Assembly: GCF_949987535.1 (NCBI RefSeq)
Contig: NC_080066.1
Coordinates: 133,094,335-133,158,334, forward strand
Origin: Balaenoptera acutorostrata
Taxonomy: Eukaryota > Chordata > Mammalia > Artiodactyla > Balaenopteridae
Direction of reading: 5' to 3'
Length of the DNA stretch: 64,000 nt
Positions within the stretch are counted from its first letter, which is position 1. Each line of letters opens with the position of its first letter. Below are positions 1 to 15,100 of the stretch, piece after piece. Under the pieces are notes generated by a model, which had not been told where the DNA came from, did not search any database, and saw only the letters and a program-made list of their open reading frames with translations. The position numbers and the translations under genes are program-made.

Positions 1-71
1 CAAGAAAAAAAGAAAAATCAGAAAATTCTTTGAGCACAGAATGAAAATAGGATTGAGCTTGATATGCTTAC

Positions 72-158
72 CTGAAGCTTTCCCCACAGTCGACATTTCA
101 AACAACCAACACAATCCATGATTCTTGAAATATTTCTAAAATGCAGTCGAAAGTCCTC
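72..158 (-). CDS. ERO1A: ERO1A coding exon 14 (catalytic CxxC)
   Basis: Twenty-nine codons (residues 376-404) run from EDFRLHF to GKLQ and include the sequon NIS at Asn384, Cys391 and the FAD-proximal Cys394/Cys397. The motif reads CVGCLKC against human CVGCFKC, so both catalytic cysteines are intact. The donor is CAG|GTAAGC. Confidence 0.97.
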
Positions 159-3100
159 CTAAAAATAATTTAAAATTTTATTAAAATGTAGTATATAGTC
201 AAATACTAAGTATTTCTGAGTGCCTTCTATGTGCCTCACAGTATGCAAGGCACTGGAGGGCACCAAAGTGGGGAACAGAACTGAAGTCAACATCCACGGA
301 GTACCTCCTACACATCAGAATCTTTACATATACAATTTCATTTCATCTTCACCACAAATCCAAAAGTAGATATCATTACAGTCTACACCTAATGAATTAA
401 AAAAACAAGGTTCAGAGAGGTTACATAACTTGCCTAAATTCTCATATCTAGTAAACAGCAAATCTAGACCCCAGCCTGCCTGCCTCCAAAACTAGACTAT
501 TTATAAATATATACAAAGGTAACTGAGTTGAGGTGTTCTGTTGTATGTGATTATTAACCATATGCCAATATCAGGGGAGGGGGGTGGGGGTCGTATGACA
601 TCATTTACCAAAAAAAGAAGGAGGAAAAAAACAAAGGCGGGAGGGAGGAATAAAAACCTTTGGTTTCATAATAGTTAAATTAAAACCCTTCTCTCTGGTA
701 TTAATTAGGTAAATCAACCAGACCTTTGATTATTATTGACATTATCGCACAAAAATATATAGAATATAGTGAAATCCATGTACCCTCCACCAAGTTTCAG
801 AAAGAAACCATTACAGTGAAGCCTCCTATGTATCCCTTCAAAGTCCCATATCCCACCTTCTATAACTATTCTGAATTTGGTGTTTATCATTCCTTTTTTA
901 TCTTTATACTTTTAATAGATATATATATATATATATATCCATGAACACTAGGGTATTATATTGTTTATAAAAGGGCAACATGCATTAAACTCATCCAAAA
1001 GTAGTATATGTCTTTAAGGAATAAAGAAAAAAGAAGGGAAGCCAAGAACATATCCTTCTTTTACTACAGTGGAAATTATTAATTAATCCTCCAAGTGACT
1101 CCCTCTGTCCTGAATTTATAGTGGAATCCCAAGCTTATGGTACTTGAAACAGGAAATTTGACATACAGTTCAGATGGAACATTCATTATACCAAATGGCC
1201 TATAACTTTGGAAGCATATAATGTTTCATTTGTTTTTCTTATGTGATAAACCACACACAGGGCTCAATCAAAACAGAACAAGACCAAAGATCTAAAAATG
1301 GGAATAAATCAGTAAAGATTGGAACCTACTATTCAAAGCAGACCTCAATTCATACTCTGGGGACAGTCTTTCCCCAGATGCTTCATCCAGCCTGAGACTT
1401 TGAAACAGCCATTACATGTATTAATAAAAGATTTACAATAGGATCCCAGATCTTAAATCTTATTGATTTAATACAAAGCCCAAATAATTAATATTAAATG
1501 TCACCATATGTTAGCAATATTCTATGTCTTGTGTTTCTGTACCTTTTGGACTGAGTTCAGTAAGAGGTCATTCTAATTTTAAACTTACTTAGAAAAAATA
1601 TTTACCCAGCAATATTTCCCTAAGTAGATTTTTGGTGATGTGAGGTTTCCTTTAAACTTGTGTTTCAACCTTGAATTAAAGGAAATTCACACTTTTAACA
1701 TTAATAACAGAGCGCTAAAATTAAAGTAGATGTTCTCATCCAATGAGGGGCTGACCTCTGGAGGATTTAATAGTTGGTATAAGAGTCTACAAAATCCCTG
1801 TGTAGACAAGCAGTTGTTTATAGACAGAACAAATAGCTCACATGTATGCACTATAAATTTCCAAATGGATATAAATTTTATGATTAATAATAACTTCTAC
1901 TTTAAAAGTGTTACTAAATGCATAGTGGATTTTTGGCAGTTATATATATATATATATTTTTAAAGTTATACAATTTTTCATTTATTTATTTATTTATTTA
2001 TGGCTGCGTTGGGTCTTCGTTTCCGTGCGAGGGCTTTCTCTAGTTGCGGCAAGTGGGGGCCACTCTTCATCGCGGTGCGCAGGCCTTTCATTATTGCGGC
2101 CTCTCTTGTTGCGGAGCACAGGCTCCAGACGCGCAGGCTCAGCAATTGTGGCTCACGGGCCCAGTTGCTCCGCGGCACGTGGGATCCTCCCAGACCAGGG
2201 CTCGAACCCGTGCCCCCCGCATTGGCAGGCAGACTCTCAACCACTGCGCCACCAGGGAAGCCCTGGCAGTTATATTTTCACAATCAATAGATGCTAAAAA
2301 CACTACTGTCATGGGGAGAGGCCTTGAAAGTTCTTGACTTAGACTCGTAAAGGTTGGAAGCCTCTATTCGAAATGATTGTGCTTCCTTTTGTACACATTG
2401 TCTAATCTTGGTATTTGAATCTATGTTCACTAATTCAAACACTTGAATATGGCAGCTCTTGAGTAAATCCCTATGTGGCATGTACAGAGAATACACGTGG
2501 TTGCTTACAAGAGCCAAAATAACATTGCAAAATTAAAACCAAGCACAAATGCTTAAATGTACTTAATATGCTAGAAACAAATTAATAAGCTAGAAATTTA
2601 CTAGATCAGAACAAGGAGAAAATCCTTGTGACTTCCACAAATGACAATCAATGTCCAATAACCTGAGTATATTCTAAAGTTAACCCAGATAAGAAAAATG
2701 TATGATCCTTAAAATAACCAGAACCTAAATCATTTACAAATTCTCCTTGTTAATTTACACAGTTTTGGGGTCAATACTTAAAATTATAGTCAGTGGGTAG
2801 AATAATCAAACATTCTGTGGTTAAACATTGTGATCTACATTCAATGAAACCAACTGACCAAAAAACAATTCTCACCCAATTCTCAGATGTTTTATAAGCC
2901 TTCAGGTGAGATCCTATTCTATTGTGAATTGAACACTAAACAATTCTCTTTCATACAAGTCCTCTCTTTCTAACCGTATAAAGGAGACAAGGTGAGATTT
3001 TCAAATGAACTTATGTGACTGTTCAAATCCATGATATTCACCATAAACTGCTATTTAAAAAAAAAAAATATCTGATATCAACAAGTTTCCTTGGTGTTTT

Positions 3101-6100
3101 ACTCCTTTCTTGTAAAAGGACTCAGAAAAATTATCTGTTAAATTTCACAGGATATGAAAGCTGAGTGTTTCAGAATTTCGATAAAATTAAAACGATGTGA
3201 GAAATATTTCTAATCTGCACAGTATAAAATGAGTAGATGCCAAAACACTCTCCATAAACCAGCAAGTGTATTAAAAATAAGAAAGATATCGAAAATAGTA
3301 GAGAAAAAAGTCTTATTATAGCATCTTCCCCCTCACTTCTAAGTTCCTGGAAACTGTTTGGGAGGTTATATAAGCACTGAGATATATATTTCTAGCAAGA
3401 ATGCTTTAAGTAGGAGGTAGATGGGAGGTCAAAAATAACTATTATCTAACAGCAAAAAAATGGAGTGCAAAAAGTATTTTGTTTGCAAGCTGCAAAAAAA
3501 TCAGGTTCTTTCATTATCGAAAGAAACAAAGAATTAGAAACAAAGGAAGATTGTTTGTTATAAATATTCTGATAAAATCAGATCCAGCCCAGTCCTACTG
3601 AGGGCCACCTGCTTTACTTACCTATAGCTTTATAACGAGAACAATCATATAATTTTACTTAAGTCCTCAAAAAAGACTTAGAAATCCCCTGAGGGTAGAA
3701 GCATCTCTCCCTTTAGTGACAAAAATCATGCTCTACACCCAGTGAGCGTTTAATAAATTTTCCCAGTGAGATTATTTATTTGTAGTTTTTGAGGCAAATA
3801 TGCACAAAGATGGTCTTGCCTGGGGTCATACCTCTATTAAGAGGTAAGGCAGGGACTTCCCTGGCGGTCCAGTGGCTGAGACTCCACGCTCCCAATGCAG
3901 GGGGCATGGGTTCAATCCCTGGTCAGGGAACTAGATCCCACATGCATGCCGCAACTAAGAAGTCCGCATGCTGCAACTAAGGAGCCGGCGAGCCGCAACT
4001 AAGACCTGGTGCAACCAAATAAAGATAAATATAAAAAAAAAAAGAGGTAAGGCAAAGACCAGAGCCCATCTTGTGTGATCTCAGGTCTTCTGTTCCTCCG
4101 AGAACTGCATCCTGGTGTAACTAAATTTCTTTAATTCCCAGTGAATGAGATGAATTGACAAAACAATACTGTAACCTCTCCCCCTACAGAGCATCCTGTA
4201 ATTTAGCCAAAACTATTTTCAGAATTCTCTCCAGCGAAAGACAGACTAATTCTGCCCCTTGTGCTCTAGATCCCTTTCCTTTCATTCATAAGTTCTATTT
4301 ACTACATGAGAGCATCAATGTGAAATGAAAGCCTTCTGTAAAGAGTACACATTTCTGTTGTTACTTTGAAAACAACACAAACTAGATCTTAAGGTGGACC
4401 TGCTTTTGGACTTCCTTTTTTCTTGATGAAAAGAAAGATTATGACTCTGACTTTTCTTATAATTTCGGGATGTACATCAAGATTTATTGTTAAGAATAAA
4501 AACACGGCCTTTATTCATACCTGCATGAGTTTGTATTTAAAAATTAAGTTAGAGTATAAAATTATTACCTTTAGTTTGTTTGCTTCTTTTTTGTCCCCAG
4601 CAAAAAATGAATTCTCATCAAAATGCAAAGGAAATGACCTACATTAAATAAAACATAAATAAAATATATTCTCTGCATAGAACAGAAAATATTTTCATGT
4701 ATTATAAAACATTAAAAGTCCTGCTGATACCACATTTTGCTGGTCAGTGATGAATAATATAAGTAAAATAGAGTAGAATAGATAGTAAAATCAAAATTCT
4801 GATGCCCCCAAACAAATTCTTACCCTCAAATATAAAAGCTAACTGTATAATATAGTAGAAGTTATGCCCCAAACCCAACCTCTTCAACTAAATATGAAAA
4901 TAATGCAAGTATCAAATACCAAAAGAATGGCTCTTAAAACTAAAAATATGTGCCTTTTAGTACATAAGTCAAAATGAAAACAAAACCAAAACTCAATTCT
5001 AAACAATCTATGAGCAAAATTAGCTTTTAATTATTTTTTAGATAGTTTTCCTTTCTCTAAGTTGAATATTTAAGAATTTAATTTTGGATACCACTTGTCA
5101 CTCTTCTATTAATGTATAAGTTGTATAAGTTGTAATATACAATTTACTTGATTTCATGAAGTATTTCCAGAAGTAACATTTTGTTTTCTGCATCCTGAAC
5201 TTTATTTCCAGTGAAGAGTTGAAAATCCTGGCGCTCAAAGAATGGTACCACTTTAGATAAAGCCCTTAATTCTATTAAGTAGAGAAAATACAAGTTCTTA
5301 AGCCTTCGTGGACCTTCTCCTTCAGTTAAAATTCCATCAAATCGCTGCTGAAATTCTGTAATGTTATGTCCCCATTTTTTTTCCAACCAGGTATCTGAGA
5401 AGAAAGAAGAGTTAAATATTAAAAACTGCATTTTAAAATTAAGTAAGTTTCATTTTACTTATATTAGGTTATTGATGCCTGCAGAAGCTAATTTGATTTT
5501 ATATTTTAAAATATATAATCAATACAACCATGAAAACTGTTTTACATAATTTAGCCTTTAATAGTTCCATATTAATATTTTATCTCCTAGAAGCCATCCT
5601 TAAGAGGAAAATAAACTCAATATTTTACTGAGAAACCAGGACTAATAAAATCAAATTTCTGAATATAAACATACTCATAAAACCAAGGTACAGAAGTCAA
5701 AAATGACTATCTGACATTACTAATGAGTTTGAAGCCCTAATTAAAGTTACTATGAGTTTGTTTCTAAGAAGTAAAAGATACTTTAATTCTAGAAGAAATA
5801 TGTTATTGACGAAACTCCAACACGATCTAATTTTTCAACAGCCTTCGTAAAGCATGAAGAGCAGCAGAAAAAATGCTTTTACCTGTTAAACTCCAGGCCT
5901 GAAGCTGGCACACAAATATAAGGATTCTGATACAGTAATATCTAATGAAAAACAAACTATGCTCTTGAGAGCTTTTTTAATTCCCACAACAAAAGAACAT
6001 TTTCAAAGTGACATGTATGATTTTGAGCAGCTTCTTAAAAGAAGGTGAAGAAAGCTAAGAACAGGCTGAACTTTTCCTTATAAGGTCCATGGTTCCCACA

Positions 6101-9100
6101 TTCCTGATTACTACCATTTAAGAATAAATCTTTTACTGCCTAATATTCAATAGGGTCAATCCTTTCTCATCCAGGTAAATACCAAGAAAATTTTAAGAAT
6201 ACCTGAAAATAAGTGTGGTAAAGTGAATAAAAGTGAAATGTCACATACCTTGTAGAAGATACCGTGCACTCAAATGCACATTAATGCTTGCATGGAGCCC
6301 AGAAATAAGTCTGTAGAATGCTCTTTTTTCTACACAGAGGCCTACAAAAAGTAATTTGGAAATAGAAATTTCATATGTGAAATTTGTAAGACAGAAAATT
6401 AATTTTATGTGCATTTAAAAATGAAAAAAAATGTTATTTAAATTTGCTTAAAAATGTTCAATTACCTTCTAGCCAACTGTAAAAAGTGTTCTCTGAAATA
6501 AAAAGAAAAATAAGTCACAAGATTGTAAAAATGCCAAAATATAAGTTTTTCAAAAGTTTTAAAATACTATAGCAAATTTTTGACAAACAGTGATTCAAAG
6601 GTCCAAATTTTGTTTGTAAAGGAAAGAGAGAGGTTCTTGGTATGGATTCACTTTAAGTTCCACTTGGCAGCTCGGTCTTTAGAAGGCTTTAGCATTGCCT
6701 TAGGTGGCCCCAGCCTCATAACTTTCTGGATAAAATGTTTTATATGAGGTCAAAACACAGAATTTAAATAGTAAATCAATACATGGAAAAATACTTAGCC
6801 TTAGTAACAATTCATGCTATAAAAATTAAGAACTCATTATATACTTTTTAAAATGAGAGAAGTTAAATAAAAATTATAAAATAGTATTGGAGGTATATTA
6901 TTTGTCTATAGCTGGTAGTATTATATGCCATTCAATATTTCAAAAGAGCAATTCAAGGAAATGTTACAAAAACCAAACATCATTTATATATTAATGACCT
7001 AATAAGATCAGTGTTCATATACTTAGACTTGACAGTTCTGCTTTTAGAATTATGGTCTTAAGAAATAACTCAAAATGGAGGTGGGGGGGTGGATAATCTG
7101 CAGAAGGATGATTGTTATACATAATTTTTAAAACCTGAAATAATCAAAATATACAAGGCCTAAGCTGACATGATAGAATACTATATACTAGTTAACATGG
7201 TTGAATAATATAAAACTATTAAAATGAGAAGAATGTGGAACACGACAATGCATGAAAATGTTTATTTGAAATAATATATAAAAAGGCATAAGAAATAATT
7301 ATTACAACTGTGTGAACATTCTATGTATACATTTACTAGCGATGACAAACATTGTACTATATAGTTCTTTTTACAAAGTTGTTTATAGTAATATTAATAA
7401 TGAACCAAACAAGCATAAAAGTAATGGAAGAAATGACAAAGGGAATAAACAATAAATTTATATATTTATAGACTACATAAAAACATAAAACATCTGTGTG
7501 TCAGAGAACTTTATAAACAAAAGCAAAATGCAAACAACAAACTGGCTAAAATGCAAATACAACAAAGGATAATATCCTAAGTATATAAAAAACTCACAAA
7601 CTGAATAAAAATGCTAAAGTGCCCATTAAAAATGGGCAAAAAATATGAATAGAGAATTCATAAAGGGAAAATATAAATGGTAGTAACAGATAAAAATTGT
7701 TTAGCCTAACAATAAAATGCAAATTAAGCATATATTGTACAACACAGGGAATGTAGCCAATATTTTAAAATAACTATAAATGGAATATAACCTTTAAAAA
7801 TTGTGAATCACTATGTTGTACACCTGAAACTTATATAATATTGTACATCAACTATACCTCAATAAAAAAATAAATAAAAATTCAAATTAAAACTATAAAG
7901 ATACAACTTTAAAGAGTAAAGGTAAAAATATAATAATGCAGATGAGGGTCAGGTAAAACTAGCAGGCACAATGACTGGAAGGGGTGTAAATTAGCACACC
8001 CTTCCAATGACAAAAAGCAATCTGGTCATATGTATCAAGAGCCTAAAACGTCCTTATCCTTTGATCCAGTAGATCCATTTCTAGAAATCTAGGTTGTTAT
8101 GGGTGAATGTTTGTGTCCCCCCTAAAATTCATATGTTGAAGCCCTAAACCCTCCCCCTAACCCCCACTGCTCCCCATGTGATGGTATCTGGAGGTGGGGT
8201 CTTTGGGAGGTAATTAGACCAAAGTAAGGTCATGAGGGTGGGGCCACCATGATGGAATTAGTGTCTTTATAAGTAGAAGAAGAGACCAGAGCTCTTTCTT
8301 TCTCTATCATGTGAGGATGCAGTAAGAAGGCCAGCTGTCTGTAAGCCAGGAAGAGGGCCCTCACCATGAACCAGATCTGCTGGCACCTTGATCATGGACT
8401 TCCCAGCCTCCAGAACTATAAGAAAATAAATGTCTTTCATTTTAGCCATCTAGTCTATGGTATTTTGTTAGAGCACCCTGAGCTGATGAGGACATAGGCT
8501 AAGGAAGCAAGTAGACATGGTAATGATAATATATAAAACTATAAATATATCTATTATAAAAATATAAACATGTAAATAATAATAATTATCAAAATGTTAG
8601 CAGAGAAGCAGTATGAGATAGTAACTAAAGCACAGACCCTGGAGCCAAACTGCCTGATTTGAATCCTGACTCTGCTACTTACAAATCATAAGATTTTAGC
8701 TGAGTTGCTAAACCTTTCTGGGACTCATTTTCTGCCTCTATAAAATGGAGATAAAAATAATACCTCCTAGGATTGTTGGAAGGATTAAATAAACTCATAT
8801 TTGTAAATTGTTTTGAAAAGTACTAGCATGTCTTCTTAGCCATTATGATTATCAATTATTTTGGGGTTGTGGGATTACAAGTGATTTGTTTCCTTATTGG
8901 GAACCTCTAGGTTTTGGGGTTTTTTTTTTTTCAAGTTTTGGACCATGAATTGGGGGGAGCAGGAGTGTGACATTGCTTGGGACCTAGACTTCTAAAGAAA
9001 ATTTCAGTTCAGTTTTATAATCCTGAAGTTGATATTCTCTGAATGTGATCCAGTTAGATAATCACCTAATATATCAGCTTTCATATCTGACTAAAATGAA

Positions 9101-12100
9101 TACTTATAAATATACTCATAAATAAGATATTTTCTCTAAGGACAGCCTCTACAGGTTAACAATCTTTTCTCTGATAATGAGAGACAGGTTGAGATCTTCA
9201 AATAGTAACAAAAATCATTTCAATCTCACTCATAAAGCAAAAACATTCTCAAAAAGACAGAGTAAACCTAAAATATGTTAAAACTTTTAGCTTTACAAGT
9301 AACTTAAAGAGCTGGCAATGATACCTACACCCAAGAGTCACCACAAGCTTGGAAGACAGTAGCTCAACACTCTGATCATGTCTAGAACCTTCCTATATGA
9401 GACCTAGCAGATACTAGAGTTCAACCAGTAAAGGAGAAGTTTTCCCTGACAGAGGCTAGGGAAATGCCTAGCTTTCACATGCAATAGGTAAAATGTACCA
9501 GTGAATTATCAGAGGCTGAGGCAGGCTGTCTCTACTGCCTGATCCCAGGCACAAAGAGTCACATTTCCCTTAACCTATGCTGTCACCTCTAGAATATCAG
9601 GTAAAGAAATAAAAATTAACTTTTTCTTCGTCTCACGTGCGGGAAGAAAAAAACAAGTTTGCCCAACAAACATCTGAATGTATAAGCAAATTCATATATG
9701 TGATGTATGATGAAGACATTATACTTACCTTCACTTTTCCCTGAAAAAAGAAAACAAAATGCTTATTATTAAAAACTCCTTCCAGATGCTCCTTTTAAAC
9801 TGCTACACTTCCACAAAATAAGACTTAGTAGAGGTTACTTTTAGTTCATCAGTTCACCCACATAAATAAAATCTGAGAGTGAGATGTGCCTGTGACTGCA
9901 ACTCTTTCTGGTGATGAAAGGAATTGTGCCCGATTTGACTAAACGGTTTCATCTCCAAGAGCCTGGATAAAGAGTATTTTCAGCTTGTCCAAGATTTAAT
10001 ATGGGCTGACAGGAAAGAAAAATCTAATCTATCATCTGAGAGTACTCTTAAATATCTTTTTTTTTTTTTTTAATTTTTTATTATTATTATTATTTATTTT
10101 ATTTTATTTATTTATGGCTGTGTTGGGTCTTCATTTCTGTGCGAGGGCTTTCTCTAGTTGTGGCAAGCGGGGACCACTCTTCATCGCCGTGTGCGGGTCC
10201 CTCACTATCGCGGCCTCTCGTTGCGGAGCACAGGCTCCAGACGCACAGGCTCAGCAATTGTGGCTCACGGGCCCAATTGCTCCGTGGCATGTGGGATCTT
10301 CCCAGACCAGGGCTCGAACCCGTGTCCCCTGCATTGGCAGGCAGATTCTCAACCACTGCGCCACCAGGGAAGCCCAGTACTCTTAAATATCTTAAGGGCT
10401 CACAGTTATTTGGCCGTCAGAGTCTTTTTACTTACTTATTTGTTCTACAGCTATAACACGGTTTCTGCTAAAGATGTGTGTTATTGCTTCGAAACTCCCG
10501 GGACTGACATTATAAAATTTTACCTTATTCAGGAATATTTTTAAAGACTATTTGTAAGATTCAAATTATGCACAGTTCAGCAGTTTGTATGCAGCTGCTC
10601 ATTAACTATTGAAAAACTGTCTTCATTTTGCCACTTTTATTTAATGCCATTGTTTATTAAAGTACCATACGCTCATTGCAAATATATGTTAAAAAAAAAA
10701 AGAAGACAAAGATAAAATAAAAAATATCATCCATAACTCCCTCTGCCCAAAGATAAATACCATTTACATTTTGGTAAATGTCTTTTTTCTTTGTGTACAG
10801 GATATTTAGATATTATATCAATTATGTTTTTATAAAAAACATATTATACATACTGTTTGATACCTGCTTCTTCTCCTAAATGTGCTATTGATCACCACTG
10901 ATATAAATGAATATAACTTTTCAGCAACATTTAGAATGGCTATATTCTACTATATGAATATACCATAATTCATTTAACCAGTTCCCTAACGATAAACATT
11001 GAAATTGTTTCCATTTATCTTTAAAATAAGTGAGGGTGGTTAATTAACTTATCAGATCATAATGTGAGTTCATAGTGAAGATCATCTCTTGCCTGGGAAT
11101 TTGCATTTCATCTGATAGTAAATCAATAGTTTCCACTGGGTACCGTATGTGACTCCATATAAATCCAAAAGTCTTGTTTAAAGATGCTCTTTCATTTCTA
11201 AGAATGACTAGTCTGCCAACATTTAGGGAATGTTGCAGTCTCACTGCCTTCCAGGAGGAAATTCATGTTTATTGACTCTATGAGATCAGCAGCTTTCCAA
11301 ATAAATTAAAAAAATGAAAACCATTCCACATTTGCTAAAAGTACATCAAAGATTTCATCAGTAAGTGCATATTCAGAGAACAGGGATATATATTTCCTAA
11401 GGAAAAAGCCTGAAATCATACACTTGAAATGGTTTATTCGACAAACTGTTCTGTCTATTACAGACTGGGCAGGGTTTGTAAGTTTCAATTTTTACATCCC
11501 CTCTGCACCTATACAGTGCCTAGCACATAGTAAATGGTGGATAATCATTTGTTGGAGGAACAAGTGATTTTCACTACTGTAGACAAGACCATTAAATGAG
11601 GAGGGTGAATTTCATTGATCATTTATCTAACAAACTATTCCATCTATTACGTTCCAGACTCTGTATTAAGGGATGAAATCAATAAATGCTGCCCATATGT
11701 CCAAAGTATCAGGGTAGATCAATAGATACATAAATAATAGTAAAATAATGCTAGCAAGTGGAAAGAGCTGAAGAGGAACAAAACAATACATAAGATCACT
11801 TTATGAGGAGAGAGAGATTACTTCCAGTTAAGAGGATCAGGGAAATTTGGGCGGGGAAGGCAGCATTTAAGCCAAACCCTGAGTTTAAGTAGAAAATGAA
11901 AAATGTTAATGAGATATAAAGTCATGTGAATTTGAAATCAGACTCCCAATATATACAACAATTTCAAGTTTTAGGAAAGATGTGAGGCAGAAGTTTTTTG
12001 GATATTCATTCAACTAAAAGATGAGTACAAATAGTAGAAAGCCTGAACACACACATTCTGCAAAAATGCATAAAAGAATAAATGTATAACTTAAACTTAA

Positions 12101-15100
12101 TCCTATGATAGTCTAACACAATGAACTTCATTACAAAAATACTCCTTACTGAAGTGTAAATATTTTCAACACCAATTTCTCTGCAAGAGTGAGACATAAC
12201 TTCAGTGAAAACAAGAATATATGATCTCAACTGCTCTTGCCAACCCTTATCTTGCCTTCTCCTTCCTTCTAACCAAAGTTCACTGGCTGAAAAATAACAG
12301 TGCAAATAAATAACTCACCGTGACCAGAAGCCAAAGGATTTAAAGGTCTTTTAATTGTCTGTGGCCTACAAACAAAAGAATTAAAGTATAAAGTATAAAA
12401 TATAAATATGTTACCCATCATGTTATAATTATATAAGTAAAAGTGAAATTATCTCAGAAAGTTTTTTAATGACTATATCCAAAATAAAATTGTTTTACTG
12501 ACCTTATAAAATATTTATTTTCTCTAAATGCTTTAAGGGAGGGTGGTTATTTGTTTTAGTGATAATAGTTTCTGATCTTTTCCCATTGTAGCAGCCAGAA
12601 AGTCATTTCCTAATCACTTTTTCAAACAAAGGAAGAAAAAAATACCAGTCAAGCTCTTCTCCTAGAGTTACTAATATGTTTTTATATATATCATATATGT
12701 GTGTGTGTGTCACAAAGTACACTCCTACTTAAAAGACAAGCAAAAAATATAAATACCCAACACAAGCACTAAAATAAAAAAGGGAAAAAACAGTGTGGGT
12801 AGATTATTTTCCACTTTGGTAATTTTAAGTACATCAGTTTGCCCTGAGGCCATCAAGTTTGTTATGATTTCAATAATAGGTAGTTTTTAACAAGAAAAAA
12901 AAGAGAGAGTTAGTATGTCACTAAAGTGTTTTTAAATCTCAAAATAAATATTCATTAGTATCTTTAGTAGAGTGCAGGGATTGTTTTAATGTCCTTTTAT
13001 CTATTTTACAAATTTGCACAGCTTGAGACATTTTGGGAACAGAACAGGTAAGCTGTATTTTAACATCCTCAATTTAGTGCCTCATACATTGTTTATATTT
13101 TAGAAATATTATGGGGACCATGATATAAACTAGTTAGGAAATAACTACAAAACTTATACAAAATCTAACAAATGCTTTAGTTGGACTTTTAGTTCACATC
13201 AAAAAAAAATTAAGGAAAAAAAAACCTTTAAAGTAAGTCAATAAACTCAGTAAACCAAACATTCCTAATAATAGTCAAGAGAATTTAAATGAAACACATG
13301 GCAGAAATGAGTAAATAATGAAAACTCTCCACTTCCCAAACTGTAGAAATTCTGCAAGTCAAAAAAAGAAATTGCTGATCTCTTATGCTTATATTTGACA
13401 TAAAAAGTGAAATGTATTTTTGCCACATTTGGGAACTCCAGAAATCTTCCCAGAACTATCCCCATCTCTGAGATAGCATAACGCTTGTGTGCACACAGGC
13501 ACGCACAAACACATGCATCCCTTCCAAAAACCAATACGTACATTGTTTACAGCCTAGAGGCTTACAAGTGGGCAAACTTGAAGCATGTCTCAGTCTCTCA
13601 ATGATCAAATTGACAGCTTCCATTGTAGTGGGTAACAGTACAAATGGGGTTCTTCCACTTACTAGATCTTTGACACTAGGCAAATCACTTAACCTTTCCA
13701 ACTCTCAGTTTCTCCATCTATAAACAGTGATGACTACAGCACAGGGTTATTACAAGGACTAAAGGAGAAAATGTATGTAACATACTTAGCACAATACCTG
13801 GCACACCGTGAGCGCTCAAATGTTACTAATTATAATTATTCTCCGAAAAGAATTTAACTTTAAAGCAGGTAAAATAACTATAGCCACAAAAAGAGGAGTA
13901 TAGAACACCAAAAAGAGAATTAGGAATTATACATCCTAACCTATTCCCTGCCACTAACTATATGATCTCTCTGGCTCTAGGTTACCTCATCTATAAAATG
14001 AGATTCTAGTACAGCAGAAACTAACAGAACATTGTAAAGCAACTATACTCCAATGAAAATTAATTTAAAAAATTAGATTCTATAATTCACTTAAGGAACA
14101 TTTGTGAAATGCCTACAGTACTCCCATAAAAGTCTAACACTGTTCTAAGTGTTTTAAAGAACAAAGAATTATTTGTTGAAACGCATGTCCACATGTTTCC
14201 CCAGAGGGGAACTGGATTAATGAACAAGTACGTTTCCATGTCTAAATACATCCTTTAATAAGGTGAATTTGACTTGTTCTTTTAAATCATTGTGATTTTG
14301 TTTATTTGTTTATAAAGAGAAATGAACACATCTTTCAGGAATTTCGAAATGAAAACGACACGTACTTAAAACAGTTTTCTTCATAGATGACATTCCATAT
14401 CTTCCAAGCATCTGGTCCCTTGTAACCCGTGTAGCGCTCAGGATTAAGGAGCAAATCGACATATTCAGCATCAGGAGACTGTATGTCTGTAAAACAAAAT
14501 GTTTTAATAATCTTTCTTCTTTTCAGTAACCTTAAAAGGCTAATATGACAGACTGTATTCCATCGATTCTAAGGCACCACAAATGTAACAATGCATCTAG
14601 GATTTAAAAACACCTTTTTAGAAGAAATCCTAAAAAGAAGGGAAAAGAAGGAACAAACACAGCCACATTAAATTACACACTGTTTACAAAAGCATCTTGG
14701 TTTTAGAAATGGTAAAAAAAAAAAAAAGGAACATGTGAATTTTAGAATTGAAGGAACATAGTAATTCAATTCTTATAAGCTATCCAGGCAAAGAATATAC
14801 CTTACATTCCTCATCACATTAACCACAAGCAGTTCATCAGTAACTAAGGTAAATGAAGACATATTAGTACCATACAGTTTGTTACCAAATACTTCCTTCT
14901 TACATGACCACCATCAGGATCCACTACAAAGCTGTCCCAAAGGTATAATCCTAAATATTCAAAAAGTTATAAGCAGGATGATATTTGTATCAGCATTATT
15001 TATAAAAGGGAAAATCAGAAGCAACCTAAATGTCCAAGAGAGCAGAGCACGGTCTCTGGAGCGCGAGTGCCTGGGTTAGAATCCAGGCCCCACTACTTAT

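Larger units (their letters stand above)
159..4568 (-). other. ERO1A: ERO1A intron 13
   Basis: This AT-rich intron holds an antisense MIR, an AT microsatellite at 919-938 and two CHR SINEs. From 2300 to 3830 I see no recognisable element. Confidence 0.85.
6493..9728 (-). other. ERO1A: ERO1A intron 9
   Basis: Holds an L1 3' end, a probable MaLR LTR and a MIR. The stretches 6500-7450 and 8880-9700 show nothing recognisable. Confidence 0.8.
9741..12318 (-). other. ERO1A: ERO1A intron 8
   Basis: Holds CHR copy 3, an old antisense L1-like piece and an L2 3' fragment. Nothing else is recognised. Confidence 0.8.
12366..14365 (-). other. ERO1A: ERO1A intron 7
   Basis: Holds MIR fragments and a tiny L1 tail. 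The stretch 12380-13600 shows nothing recognisable beyond a short GT run near 12700. Confidence 0.75.
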
